Shown here piece by piece: positions 31,569 through 43,700 of a stretch of DNA of 64,000 nt. The position numbers and the translations under genes are program-made. The stretch spans positions 1,991,501-2,055,500 of the forward strand of contig BSDZ01000016.1 in the NCBI GenBank assembly GCA_030268105.1, in the 5' to 3' direction. Within the stretch, counting starts at the first letter, position 1. Each line of letters starts with the position of its first letter. The notes beneath the pieces were generated by a model. The model saw only the letters and a list, made by a program, of their open reading frames with translations, had not been told where the DNA came from and ran no database searches. This stretch comes from Volvox africanus. Its lineage: Eukaryota > Chlorophyta > Chlorophyceae > Chlamydomonadales > Volvocaceae.

Positions 31569-33370
31569 TTGCGGAAAACACTGATGATGACAGTGACGAT
31601 GATCCCAGTGAAATTGCGAGGGAGCTTGGCGGGAATGGCATCGACAAGGGTGGTGCGAGCGCGGGCGGCATGAATGCGGGAGAGGTGAGTGGCGGTAGCA
31701 GCAATGCAGGCCCACAAGACTCCGCGTCTGCGGGAGAGAATGCTGGTCCAGACGCAGAGCCTCGTTATCCCAGGCGTGAACATCGGAAGCCCGCCCGATT
31801 TGATGTGGTTAACGCGCTTGATAAGCTCCAGGCGGCAAAGAGCCATCCACCTATGAGGAAGCCATGGATTCCCCAGATGCCGAGGAGTGGAAACATGCCA
31901 TGGAGGATGAGATCATGTCTCTCCACACACATGGGACCTGGCGACTGGAGCACCCGCAACCAGGGGCCAATGTGATTCCAGGTAAATGGGTATTCAAGTC
32001 CAAGTTTGATGCCGACGGCAAACTAGAGCGCTGCAAGGCGCGTTATGTTGCAAAGGTTTTAAGCAAGTAGAAAATGTTGATTACAGCGAGGTTTTTGCCC
32101 CTACCTCCACACAAACCACCATTCGGGCTTTCTTGGCTACAGCAGCGGCTTAGGGCATGGATGCGCATTACCTGGATGTGCGCACTGCGTTTTTGCATGG
32201 TGATTTGGAGGAGGTGATATATGTTGAGCAACCACCGGGTTTTGAGACTGGTGAGCCGGGGCAGAAATGCCGTTTACTTATGGCGCTGTATGGTCTCAAG
32301 CAAGCGAGCCGTGCGTGGCACAAGAAATTAGTTGCCACACTGGAGGCCAACAGGTTTGAGGTTTCTACGTCTGACCCAAGCCTGTTTAGCAAGTGAGACG
32401 GGTTGTGGATTGTTCTTTTTCCAGTTTACATCGATGATTTGTTGATTGATAGCAGTTGCGCCTAGCTGCTGGCTGAAGTTAAACAACAGCTGGCGAGGGA
32501 GTTTGAGATCTGGGTGAGGTGTCGCTTTTCCTTGGTATTGAGGTTGTGTGCAACCTTGGCACTAGGTCGATGAAGATCTCACAAAAGAGATATGCCCTGG
32601 ATTCGGTGCAGAAGTTTGGGCTTATAAATGCTATCCGATCCCAATGCCGCCGAATCGAGCGCTTTTGAACAACAGGGGTATTGGTGACGAGGAGCAGGAG
32701 CCATTCCAGGATGCCACCCAGTATCGTTCACTAGTGGGCAGTTTGATGTACCTGGCGGTTTGCACCTGGGCCGACATCGTGCAAGCGATTTACAAGCACG
32801 CGTGGTATATGTTGAAGCCGATGCTGGCACACTGGGAAGCTGCAAAAGGGGTTTTGCGGTACGTGAAAGGTATGGCTGCGTATGGCATTACTTACAGCTG
32901 TGGTGAGCCACTTTTCGGCTATGCTGACGCAGATTGGGTGAGTGATCGGGAGAACCGCTGATCGACCACTGGCTATATGTTCATGTTGCATGGTGGGGCT
33001 GTGAGCTGGAAGAGCCGTCTGCAGCCCACGACGGGTGCATCATCAGTTGAGGCAGAATACATGTCGGTGTCTTCTGTGACGCGTGAGGCAATGTTCTTGC
33101 GCAAGCTGATGTTTGATTTGGGACATCCTGTAGAGGCAGTGCGCATCTGGGATGATACCCAGGGAGCAATCAATCTGATCAGGAATCTGATCACTTCGGA
33201 TTGCTTCAAACACATTGATGTTCAGCACCACTTTGTGCGAGAGAAGGAGCCGTTTTGACAACGTGGCGTTTGAGTATTGCCCAACGGAGAGCATGGTCGC
33301 AGATATGCTGACCAAGCCTTTGCCGGAGGCACAGTTTATGAAACTCCGGCTCAGCATGGGAGTTCGCTGA
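31569..33370 (+). pseudogene. Copia family 2 reverse transcriptase and RNase H, broken
   Basis: After a Gly/Ser-rich linker the RT begins near 31864 (SPDAEEWKHAMEDEI, GKWVFKSKFDADG). It continues with MDAHYLDVRTAFLHGDLEE (32157), LYGLKQASRAWHK and the catalytic YIDDLL near 32430. RNase H shows GYADADWVSD (about 32920) and SSVEAEYMSVS (about 33045). The end carries the copia hallmark ADMLTKPLPEAQF before a stop at 33368-33370. Stops at 32398 and 32959 and several frameshifts are present. Confidence 0.85.
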
Positions 33371-33417
33371 AGGCATCATGCCGAAGGCAGTGTTCTGTTT
33401 GCGGAGGAGTGTTGATG

Positions 33418-33565
33418 TCCGACCAGAAGAACTGCCTACACCTGACTTGGTTCCGGAGCTAAGGGATCTTTCATCCCTATTGACTGCGCTATCTCTGTCT
33501 TATTCATTGTAATATGTGGCGAACTCTCGAGTCTGTGTTTCCTTGATACTTAAGGACGATTAACA
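33418..33565 (+). repeat. 3' LTR of copia family 2 (148 bp)
   Basis: Starts TGTTGATGTCCGACC after a purine-rich GCGGAGGAG tract and ends GATTAACA. Unusually short LTR, as in the Volvox copia element Osser. Confidence 0.8.
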
Positions 33566-34258
33566 CATCACTATCCTGCTTTATGTATAGTAATTAGAAA
33601 GCTTATCGATACTTGATTAATTGATCCTTAAAATAGAGACCGTACGGTCCGGACCCGGAAAGCTCATAGGACCGCGAGGACAAGCGATGGAAAACCTCAA
33701 CGACACATTGGACATATTATCAACGCAGAACCATCATAATAGTAGCCAAAGGTCAAGTGAAAAGAGAAAACAATGAAGAAAGATACCAATGTGACATGCA
33801 AAGACGACATACAGTTTCTATGCCTGCAAAAATAAAACTTTGGAGATTGTCAATCTTGAGTCCGTTTTATACCTTATGTTTGGATGCTCTCGAGTGAAAT
33901 TCGCCATAACATATCTTCTACGAGACAATTGATGTAACGCTCTACTTGTAATTTACATATGCATACCACTTTATTTCCTTTTTCAATACATCTTTGGATG
34001 TTGAGGTTTTGCGGTCTTTTGAGCCTCCTGGTCGTTTGGGCCTTACGAGCCCATGAAGCTTGTAAACGAAGAAGTCATTCCTACACGCCTAGCTTAAACT
34101 CTCAACACATGAAAACATAAGATCTTTAAAAATCGATATATTTATTATACCTGAACTTCATGACACTGTTCCGAAGGTTCTGATATTTACGCTTCCGAGA
34201 CATTACTCTTATCAAAGTTTGTCTTTGTACAAAGACGTCATTGTCTACCTTGGAGGAA
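33566..34258 (+). promoter_or_regulatory. Upstream region of the SRCR-like gene
   Basis: About 690 bases between the copia LTR and the predicted first ATG. AT-rich, with a perfect palindrome GACCGTACGGTC near 33640. It should contain promoter and 5' UTR, but no TATA box or start site can be named with confidence. The copia insertion lies within 0.7 kb of the predicted start codon. Confidence 0.35.
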
Positions 34259-37200
34259 ATGATGCACCCAATCGCGTTGAAAGTCCCCGGCAGGCAGGCT
34301 TCAGTAGTTCTATATTTGCTAGTGCTGCAGTTGGTTCTCGTTGCACTCTTTGGTGAGCATGCGTGTATCTAAACTAGGCATTAGGACTATTAAAGAAATA
34401 ACATGTCTCAACGGAATACCGAAACTGCCCAAATGTCGGGCGTCGCAGCTGGAAGGTACCTGCTGACTATGCCTGACTAGGTAGATCAGAGGTACATCAC
34501 CACAAGCATCTATCTAATCCAAGAGAAGGTCGCGGCAATGAAATATGATAACGATATATTTTATTGACAGCAGGTTTCACAGGAGATGCAGCTCCGACAG
34601 CCCATCAGTCACCGCCCTCGCCCAAGCCTTTGAAGCCACCGCCGCCCTCGCACAAGCTCTCAAAGCCACCGCCTTCTCCCAAGCCCTCCAAGCCGCTGCC
34701 ATCACCAAAGCCTTTGAAGCCCTCGCCGCCTCCGCTGAAACCACCCAAATCGCCACCCCCCAGCCCGCCGCCCCAGACCAGTAAGCGGACAAAACATCGT
34801 GCCCCATGCATGCGGTGAATGCTCCTGCTCTTGGAACAGGATACGTGGCGTGGCGTTGCTGTTCTTTACTCCCTGCTTCGTTTGAACCAAGCCGTATATT
34901 GAAACCGAGCCGTAAACTGGAACCGAGCCGTACGTCACTCACTGCATGCAGTTGAAGGGTATTCGGTTCGGCTTGTGCGGGCGCAACGCACCAAGGGCCG
35001 AGCCGTAGGTCGGCTGCAAGTCCATATATTCGGCTATCTCTACTTATATCCCGGCTACCAAGAGAATGACGGATGGGCGCCGCTTTGCGATGATTACTCC
35101 ATGAGTGAGGGGGAGGCCCAGGTACGACGACAGTGTGTACAGCAGTCCTGTCGCACACTTGCTTGCCTAGGAGCCCTGCAGTTAGTTATAACAATCAAGT
35201 TGCGAGACTGCCTAAATAATGACTCGGTAATACCCTATGATAGATTGTATACATGTAGCCATCAGCATTATATGGTCCCGTGTACATGCTGTGGACAAGA
35301 GTGGGTGTTGGCTTCGTTCTTAAAGCTGGAAAGACGAAGGGCGGGGCCCCCAACGTCCATACCGCGTGATGGCTGAGGCGGCGGTTCGGAGATATAATTC
35401 GTAGATATCTGAGCTTTTACAGCAGGAAAGCACACACAAACACACACAGTGGCCAGATTGGACTACGCATGACTTCATTAGTTGGGAGCAATGCCATGCT
35501 TTGATCTTCAAATGATTGCCGACTCCTTTGCGTGAGGGTCCGTTGAGGGTCCCGTTCCGAGCGCCAGGATGATTGCTTGGATGGTTATCATCAAATCGAA
35601 GCTGGAGTTGCCTAATAAAAGTCCCTGAACTAACAATTGTGTCGACACCTTGCTTGGCATACAAGTACAAATGTATTTTGATGTATATATGTATACATAT
35701 ATATATGTGTGTGTGTGTATGCGTGCGCGTGTATGTTTGTGTTTACAATGTTGTCGTTGTGCCAGATGTTCTGCAACCAAATGAACTTCATGTATGGGAG
35801 ACAGTTCTATGGCAAGGGCATCAGTACCCTCGGTCCAGACGAGACCAACCCGTAAGTGTTGCCGTCACCATTTCGATCCATTGGTAAATAATACCTAATC
35901 TTAATTATCTCAATAACATACAACATGTATGCAACTTTTGTGTTTTTTAAATACAAGAAAAATAGCACTATCTAACGCTGCCAACGACGGCCTCGTAGCA
36001 CCAGGGCGCTTCGGAGCTAAAAAAGCCAAAGGCCACGTCAGAATTCCATTTTCAGTAAATATAAACATCATTTTGCACATTGGTGATTTGTATTCTTTTG
36101 TTTGGTTATGTACTAATAAAAAAATTCTTCATATAAACTTATACAATCACATGCATGTTTGGATGTTCGCTAGTAAACTCATCATCATCTTCATCCTGTA
36201 TGTGAGTATCAGCAGAACATGAATTCCCCAAACATCCCTTTTGCATTATTACTGTCATGTTATGCGTTAGAGTCTGAAAACCATAAATCGTACGTGTCGA
36301 CTGAAGATGCGTTAGTTCTCGCCCAATCCACACTGCCTTGTCCCCACGTTTGTTGCCTGCCGGTTGTCCTGACGGGGTGCTTTCTCTCTCTCATCAGGCC
36401 CACACCGCTGGGGTATCTCACCTGCATGGGTGAATCAGGTCCTCCAGACAAGCGTGCCATAGGCGTTATTGGCATGGACTTCAACAGTATGTTAGGGTGC
36501 TATTTGTACTCAGTGACGTGTGCTCGAAACGTGCTCGTTGCTCTGGAGTGTTCAGGTATGTGAATACCCGGTAGGTAGTAGTAATAATGTAAAGTAATGG
36601 GCGTGGTGGGAAAACATTAATTTGTCTATATATATATTGATAATATAATGGTAATATTGATACTATATATATATATGCATGTATGTATAGGCTATACATT
36701 GAACACTACTTAATAGCGGGTATGTAGTTAACGGGCGGGCAGACTAGCTACAGGCCAGGATATTAATATCTGGCATTTTCAATGGTATATGGACGCCGAT
36801 CGAGGTACTAGTGCATGCGTGTAATACATACTGCTCAATAAAACGCCTGTTTCGGCAGGCTGTGGTTTCGTTTGGGCAAAAACAGTTCCTGCACTCAGAA
36901 TCCTAATAGGTCGCTTGCTTGTTTCTATATGTATGTAATACGCACGCCTAGACCAGTCTGAAACTAAGTGAAGATGAGTCGTTAAATCAGGATAATAATA
37001 TATGGTCGTTATAGTTATAAATTAATGGTGGCAGTAGGATAACATACATACGCACGTGGTGCTCAGGCGGCTTAATGCATGATGAAACGGACCTCTCACA
37101 TACATACATGAAGTGCGCCACTTCATTCTGTTTTAAATGGCTATGAAGGATTACCATGCCAATAATTGTTCGTTATTTTTTTGCAGCAACAACTATGTAC

Positions 37201-37759
37201 ACACATATGTACATTTTGCCCAGAAAACGAGTTTGCAAGGCAATTATTGTATTCCACTAGGGTGTGGGAAATGTATCCTACATATGGCGTAGGAAATTCC
37301 TAGCCTGCCCGATCGAGGGCCAATAGGAAGATTCCTACTCTAGGAATGGTCGTACTGGACGACCATGCACAGCTGGTGCACTGTAGGAACGCCGTAGATT
37401 TGGTTTTGGGATTGCAGAAACAGGCCTAATTAAAACGTGGCATATGCTCTGTGCTGCAAAGTGCAGGTATACGGCTCACCCGCCTATCACACATTTCTCA
37501 TTGCACTTCTCACACTGTTCAATATACCATAAGTTGAACATCAGGGTTCTAAATGAATGAAGTGCTGCATGCCAGCAGTGGAAAAAATGTAATATAACTG
37601 TGCGTGTGTACACACACGACGATTGATGATGTAATTTCCACGACATATTACGTGTATGTATTTCTTTACACAAGTTTTATGTACGTGTTTCTCAAATTTG
37701 ACGTGTCCATGCAGATTCACCTTTTCCCACGGGCCCCTCACCACCTCCAAGGCCACCAA
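34259..37759 (+). CDS. SRCR-like gene, exons 1-6: signal peptide, hinge, first SRCR-like unit
   Basis: Exon 1 starts with two ATGs and encodes a basic stretch then VVLYLLVLQLVLVALF, a strong signal-peptide core ending at a GTGAGC donor. Exon 2 is about 45% Pro/Ser/Lys (SPPSPKPLKPPPPS and onward), ending SPPPSPPPQ at GTAAGC. Exons 3-5 give one SRCR-like unit with three cysteines; the canonical group A or B domain has six to eight, so this is a reduced or divergent form. Exon 6 adds SPFPTGPSPPPRPP before GTGAGT. Introns of 170-1,230 bases hold microsatellite and low-complexity sequence. Confidence 0.7.
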
Positions 37760-40700
37760 GTGAGTGCGCTGAGTGTCCTTTTTAGTTTGGGCGGGGCCCC
37801 AGCGCGAAGCGCCTCATGAGCCCATGCCCTGTCGGATTTTCCATGTCAGAGTGTCAATCTGTGTGTGTATATGTGTATAACAACGACAAAAAAGATTGAT
37901 TCGCCCGTCTGAAAACCAATATTGATAGCCCTATACAATCTCGTTTGTAGCTAACAAAACTCGTTTGAGCACAAGCAGGTCTGGGGAGGTCAAGGTGATA
38001 TCAACGTTTCTCCAGCTATGTTTTCTTTTAAAATGTGCCGTGTTTGATAGTATTTTACTCTGATCCAACGGCATTTGTTCGACAACTCAACCATTCCCTT
38101 TGACGACCATCTTCCTGCCTCGCCGTAGGACAACAACAAGTGTTTAAACAATCCTTTAAAATTAAATTAAATGTCCTTTATCCAAGTCTTATCAAGTTAA
38201 AATTTTTCAGACCGGGTAAATTGAAATGAGTAAAAAGAAGTTTCGCATGCATGCGTACATGATTTGTCCCAACCCGCCCTGCGGCCGCAGTCCAACATTT
38301 GTCTCTCGCACTTTAACCCACGTGAAATGATACATATCATGGCTCATATTTAACCTGAGCTTCTAGACTTCAAAGTTGAGACCCTCATAACTGTTAGCGC
38401 GCCAAGCGCCGCGGCCCGACCATGCTATACATACAGGAATCGCATTCCTACTTTCCCACCAGTCCCTCCTAACCCTGCTGCATGCCTTTCCACAAGCGCA
38501 CTATGTCATCTTTCATCCGCGTATTTTTTGTTTATCTCTCTGTTTTTCAGTATTCCCCATGCACATACAGGCAGGTCTGTGCGTCGATTGCACATACATA
38601 CAGCAGCACGCAAGCAAGCAATTAAAAACATCTATCTAATATAAACATGAAAAGATGCTGTAGTATATGGTACCCAAAGAAGGATGACATCAAAAGATAC
38701 CGGTTGTGGTGCCAGAGCCCGATTAAGTGGACTCGTTCTTGAGAGGCCATAAGGCCTCGAACCGTGTGACCTTCAGAAGTGACCACTACAACCGGAGATT
38801 CAGTGAACCAAGAACCGGGATTTCCACCATTTACCATTCAGGCGGTAAATGGACCACTCCATACAGGTTATGGAGTAACCGACAGGTTCGGATGTTTCAG
38901 GAAGTCGGTTAGTATTGGTCGTCGGCAGCGGAGACCAAATCCACAAATCGAATGCGAGATGGAAACATGAAACAGTTAATCTGATAATTAAATATATTAT
39001 ATTATAAAATAATAAACAGATAATTATTACATCTTAATGAATTACCGAAATGCATTAAGGATACAACAATTGTTCCCCCTCTAGATGCAGCGTCCCGATG
39101 CATAAGAAGAGAGCAGACAGGTTGAAGTGGGACAGCGTCAGAGAGAGCCCTCCTTAGACTGTGCCCGTAGCTTAGCTTCATCAAGCATGGGTTTCAGGTC
39201 AGGGGTGAAATTACGCGCTGGTTCCCAGCTATTGTGCTCAGATGAATACCCAGCCCACTTAACCAGGTACTCATGCACATTGCACTTGCGCTTACCCTTG
39301 CCCACATGTCGTGCACGGTAATCTAGGATGCGTTCGACAGCATACAGGGTATGCTTACCCGACAGCCAGGTAGAGGGACTAGCTTCCGTAACAGAGGGGA
39401 TGCTATCATTAGCCTCAGGCCGAGTACCCCAACATGGACGTACGAGAGATACATGAAACGTGGGATGAATGCGTAGGTCAGATGGGAGTTGTAACTCTAC
39501 AGCTACCGACCCTACCATGCATACGACAGGATAAGGCCCCACAAAGCGTGGTAATAATTTACGAGACCCATCAGCCAGGGAACGAAGGTCCTTCGTGCTC
39601 AACATAACCAGCTGGCCCTTAGTGAACGTAACGTCCTTTTCAGACTTGTTATAGTAGTCCATAGCCCGTTGCTGTGCAGCTTCCAGGCAAGCTTAAGCGT
39701 CAGTTAGACGGGACACGAAAGAATTAGCAAATGTTTTTGCAGCTGGAACATTTACATCCAATTCCCGCCAAACAGGCAAAGCAGGGTAAAAACCGTAACT
39801 CAGGAAAAACAGACTATTACGAATGGACCGGTTAGCAGCATTATTAATGGCAAACTCAGCAGCGGTTAGATATGTATCCCATGCAGTAGGGGTGCGTCCT
39901 GCAAAGTTACGGAGCATATCACCCAGGACACGGTTAACAAGCTCTGTTTGCCCATCAGATTGGGGGTGGCAGGCGGTGGACACGTTCACCCGCATTCCTA
40001 CCAGAGTCCCCAGGGCGCCCCAAACCTTACTTGCAAATTGAGTGCCACGATCAGATACCACGGACTTGGGGACCCCATGCAAACGTACCACATTGTCGAA
40101 GAACCGACGGGCCGTTTGCTCAGCTGTGCAGGATGATGTCGTGGGGGCCAGGTGGACCATCTTAGTGAAGCGGTCGACCAGGACTAGCATGGCGTCGTAT
40201 CCTTCCTCAATTTTGGGCAGCGCAACAATAAAGTCCATGGAGATGCTTTCCCAGGGAGCGTAGGGAATAGGAAGAGGCTGGAGATGCCCATGTGCTTTAC
40301 CAGGTTGGGCCTTATCGCACTGGCACAGGTCGCAAGAGAGGACATAATTTTCGGTGTCCTTAGCCATGCGGGACCACCAGAATTGACACCGCAAGAGCTC
40401 CAGTAACCGCGTGCAGCCAGGATGCGCAGCAAGAGGGCCGTCATGAAAGCGTGACATGAGTTCCTGACGTAATGAGTCGTCATTAGGTACGACAATCTGA
40501 CGGTGGGATCCTTCAGAGCAGATCCTGTTTCAAGCACTTGGTGAAATCGGAGGGCACGAAGTTAGGATTTGCCTGAGACCTACTCCGTGTGCTAACCGCC
40601 AGTATGGCTGCATGCAGTGAGGGGTGCCTACTGAGAGCATTGGCTATGTTCAGTGAGCCGCTCAGGTACTCCCAATCAAAGTTAAACCGTGCCAAGTATT

Positions 40701-43700
40701 CCATCCAGCGGGCCTGGCGTCAGTTAAGGGAGGGCACACCTTGCAGAAACGTAAGGGGTTTGTGATCAGTCTTAAGGGCAGAGGCCGGCCCTCAAGGTAA
40801 CATCACCATTCCTTCAAGGCATGTTAGGGTTTTAGGGTTTTTAAGGAACGGCAATGAGTAGTCAGGGAAGTGCAGGATAACATCATCAGAGATAGTATGC
40901 TTCAAAGCATCAAAAGCTTCTTGGCATGCGGGGGTCCAGGCCTCAGGTGAAGAGAAGGCTCACTTACGAGTGAGGTTTGTTAGCGTTGCAGCAATGACTG
41001 AGTAGCGCTCTACAAACTTATGAAAGTAGTTGGTCAGGCCCAAGAACTTACGCAGTTCCTGCAGGTTGGAGGGCACTGGCCAATCCCGAACAACAGAAGT
41101 TTTCCGGGGGTCCATCCATATGCCATCCTGGGACACTATATGCCCAAGATACTCCACCTGTGGTTGTGCCCAGTGGCACTTAGAACGCTTAGCATATAGC
41201 TGCTCACGCCGCAGAACCTCAAAGACCAGGCGGAGGTGTTGTATGTGCTCCTCGTGGCTTTTTGAAAACACCAGGATATCATCCAGATAACAGATGACGA
41301 ATTTGTCGATGTATGGCCTGAAGATATGGTCCATGACGGCTTGGAACGTTGCAGGGGCGTTCGTCAGTCTGAAACTAAGGACGGTGTATTCAAAATGGCC
41401 AAACGGCGTACGGAAAGCCGTTTTAGGGATATCAGATCCGGCTATACGAATCTGATTATACCCCGGCTGGAGGTCAATAGAGCTAAAGAATGCAGAATCT
41501 TTCAGCTTATCCAGCAAATCATCAACACGTGGGAGGGGGTAACGGTTCTTAACCGTTGCAGCGTTTAACCCCCTATAATCAATGCACATTCTCAGTGTCC
41601 CATCCTTCTTTCCCACAAACAGAATAGGGGCGGAGTATGGGGATGTGCTTGGCCGTATCATACCTTTTTTAAGCAGCTCAGTAACGTGTCGTTTGACCTC
41701 GTCCAGCTCCAAGGGGCTTAGCCTATTATACATGGGCGGGAAACGGGTACTGTGCCAGGTACCTAAGGCATGGTATGGTATGTGATCCACAGGCCGCATT
41801 GGAGGCTTACCAGGGACCTCCTGAAATATATCTGCATATTGCTGTAACAGGGCCTCAAGCTCAGGGTCAGTGGCATCAGCTGGGATAGAAGTTGCATTCA
41901 GGTGCAACTTGGGCCGTACTAGTAAAGCATGAGCCCCCTTGCAAATCATGCCTACTGCTGCTTTTCTGCCAACAACTTCAGGTTCAGTGTCCTGACAGAT
42001 AGCAGTGGTTGCATAAGTAAAGCAAGGCGCAGGTGTCGTCTGATCTGGTGGCTGTCCGGCAGTAGTAAAGGGTACCTTGCAAACTAGAGTCCCCTTGCGC
42101 AGGTGCAAAGACTTAGACTCATAGTCAAGGACAGCCCCATACTGTGCTAGGGTGGAAGAACCCAATATATACGTGGCAGCATCAGTTAGCTCAGGCAACA
42201 CGTATGGGCGGACATTTAACCTTAAAGGACTGCAGATAGACGAAGGTTAACCTGCCCCAAGATAGCCTGCTTACCCCCATCAGCAAGGGTAACTTCTGAC
42301 CAGGAGCATGGGATAGGTTTCAGGCTGAGCTGCGTAACCACTAATGTCGAAATGAAGTCATCACTGGCTCCAGAGTCAGCTAGGGCAGTGAACGGACAAC
42401 CTGCCGTACTTTCGGTGATCAGAGGTACGCCAGCACCTATCAGGGCAGCAGCTTTAGGCAAGCAGAGAACTGAAATACAGGGTTCAGTCTCAGGCAAGCC
42501 CTCCAGGCCTATGCTCCATCAAAAGTAATAGATAAAGGAAATGTAGGTCCTGGAGATGCAGAAGCAGCATGAAAGGCAAATCAATGAGAATGTTATCTTA
42601 AAGGTAGACATATGATATACTAACTTACCGTGTAAACATAGAAGTAGGTTCATAATGTCTAATTGTAAGAATTGTAATAGCGCAAAAATTATCAAAAATG
42701 GCACCATTATTGATTCTCCATATTACCAAGTAAACATAGTTAAAGCAGATCCAAAATTGCTATATTATGATAAAAACCTCCCTGAACCGATTTAGGAGCA
42801 GCAAACCAGACGTCAATAGTTTAGTATTCCAAACAGGCCTTTGTAGGCCGACACAACAGAGATACAACAAACAGAGAATGGGCTTCTAGGAAGCTGAACG
42901 ACCTGAACTGCCACGTCAAGGCTATTGAAAAGAGCCGTCCCTGGATTAAACCTTAAGACCCGTTGTGTTCCCGCCAGAAAAGAAGGGTTGTGTCGGGTCA
43001 CATACTCAGGCAGCAAGATGCATGCTGAGGTATCAGGGTGTTGACGTTTGCATGCCCTAAAGTGAGCTAATTGCTTCTGAAGCTCGCAGAGTGAAGAGGT
43101 GAAGAGTAAACAAGATGGTACGCCCACCCAAGTTAGCAGAAAACAGGGGACGACCTTGAAGCCATCAAAGCCAGCACGGACAGTTCGTGCATCAAAAGAA
43201 AAGCGTCTTACTATCACTTGCGCTACTTGGTTTAAAACAGAGGGCAAAAGAGCCTGCACTGCACGGCATTTAGCTACCGTCCGGCCCACAGCAAAGATCC
43301 AAGGCGGTGATCCCTCTATACCAGCCTGGGCAAGTTCCTAGTCCTTGGGTTTCTCCGCCCCCAGGAGTGGGCAGGAGTCCACCCTATGCTGGTCAGAACC
43401 GCAGCGGAGGCACATCTCATGTTGTTTACGAAATTGAAATTCTCGTCTGGTACATTTAAACGTGCCTAAAAACTCCGCAGGATCCCTTTTCTGGCCTCTC
43501 TTCTGCACATGCCCCCCTTTTGGGGCCAAGTGCCTCCCTTGCTGTCCACCGCCCCTCTTGGACTTACTGGCGCCCGTAGCCTCCCGTGGCCAATCCTCCT
43601 GCCCACTGGTGCCAGTATGAACGGATGCAGCCCGGGGGTTTTTGGTTGGGGGCGCCGGTGTCTCCTAATCGGGGTCGTCACAGACCATGTCCTGTACCGA

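Larger units (their letters stand above)
29100..33565 (+). mobile_element. Ty1/copia retrotransposon, second family, decayed
   Basis: Short-LTR copia with the order gag, protease, integrase, RT, RNase H, which is diagnostic of Ty1/copia. The LTRs (to 29235 and 33418-33565) share long stretches such as GATCTTTCATCCCTA and end GATTAACA. The internal region opens with the anticodon-arm primer site. Many stops and frameshifts make it inactive. The start of the 5' LTR and a target duplication could not be fixed. Confidence 0.88.

Noticed and set aside
34571..34780. Pherophorin identification
   Set aside because: The Pro/Ser hinge is pherophorin-like, but the flanking exons fit the SRCR pattern and not the pherophorin domain, so only SRCR-like is claimed.
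34577..35158. 193-codon minus-strand ORF
   Set aside because: It is the complement of the Pro-rich exon 2 and SRCR-like exon 3; Ala/Gly-rich antisense of CCN repeats, no family resemblance.
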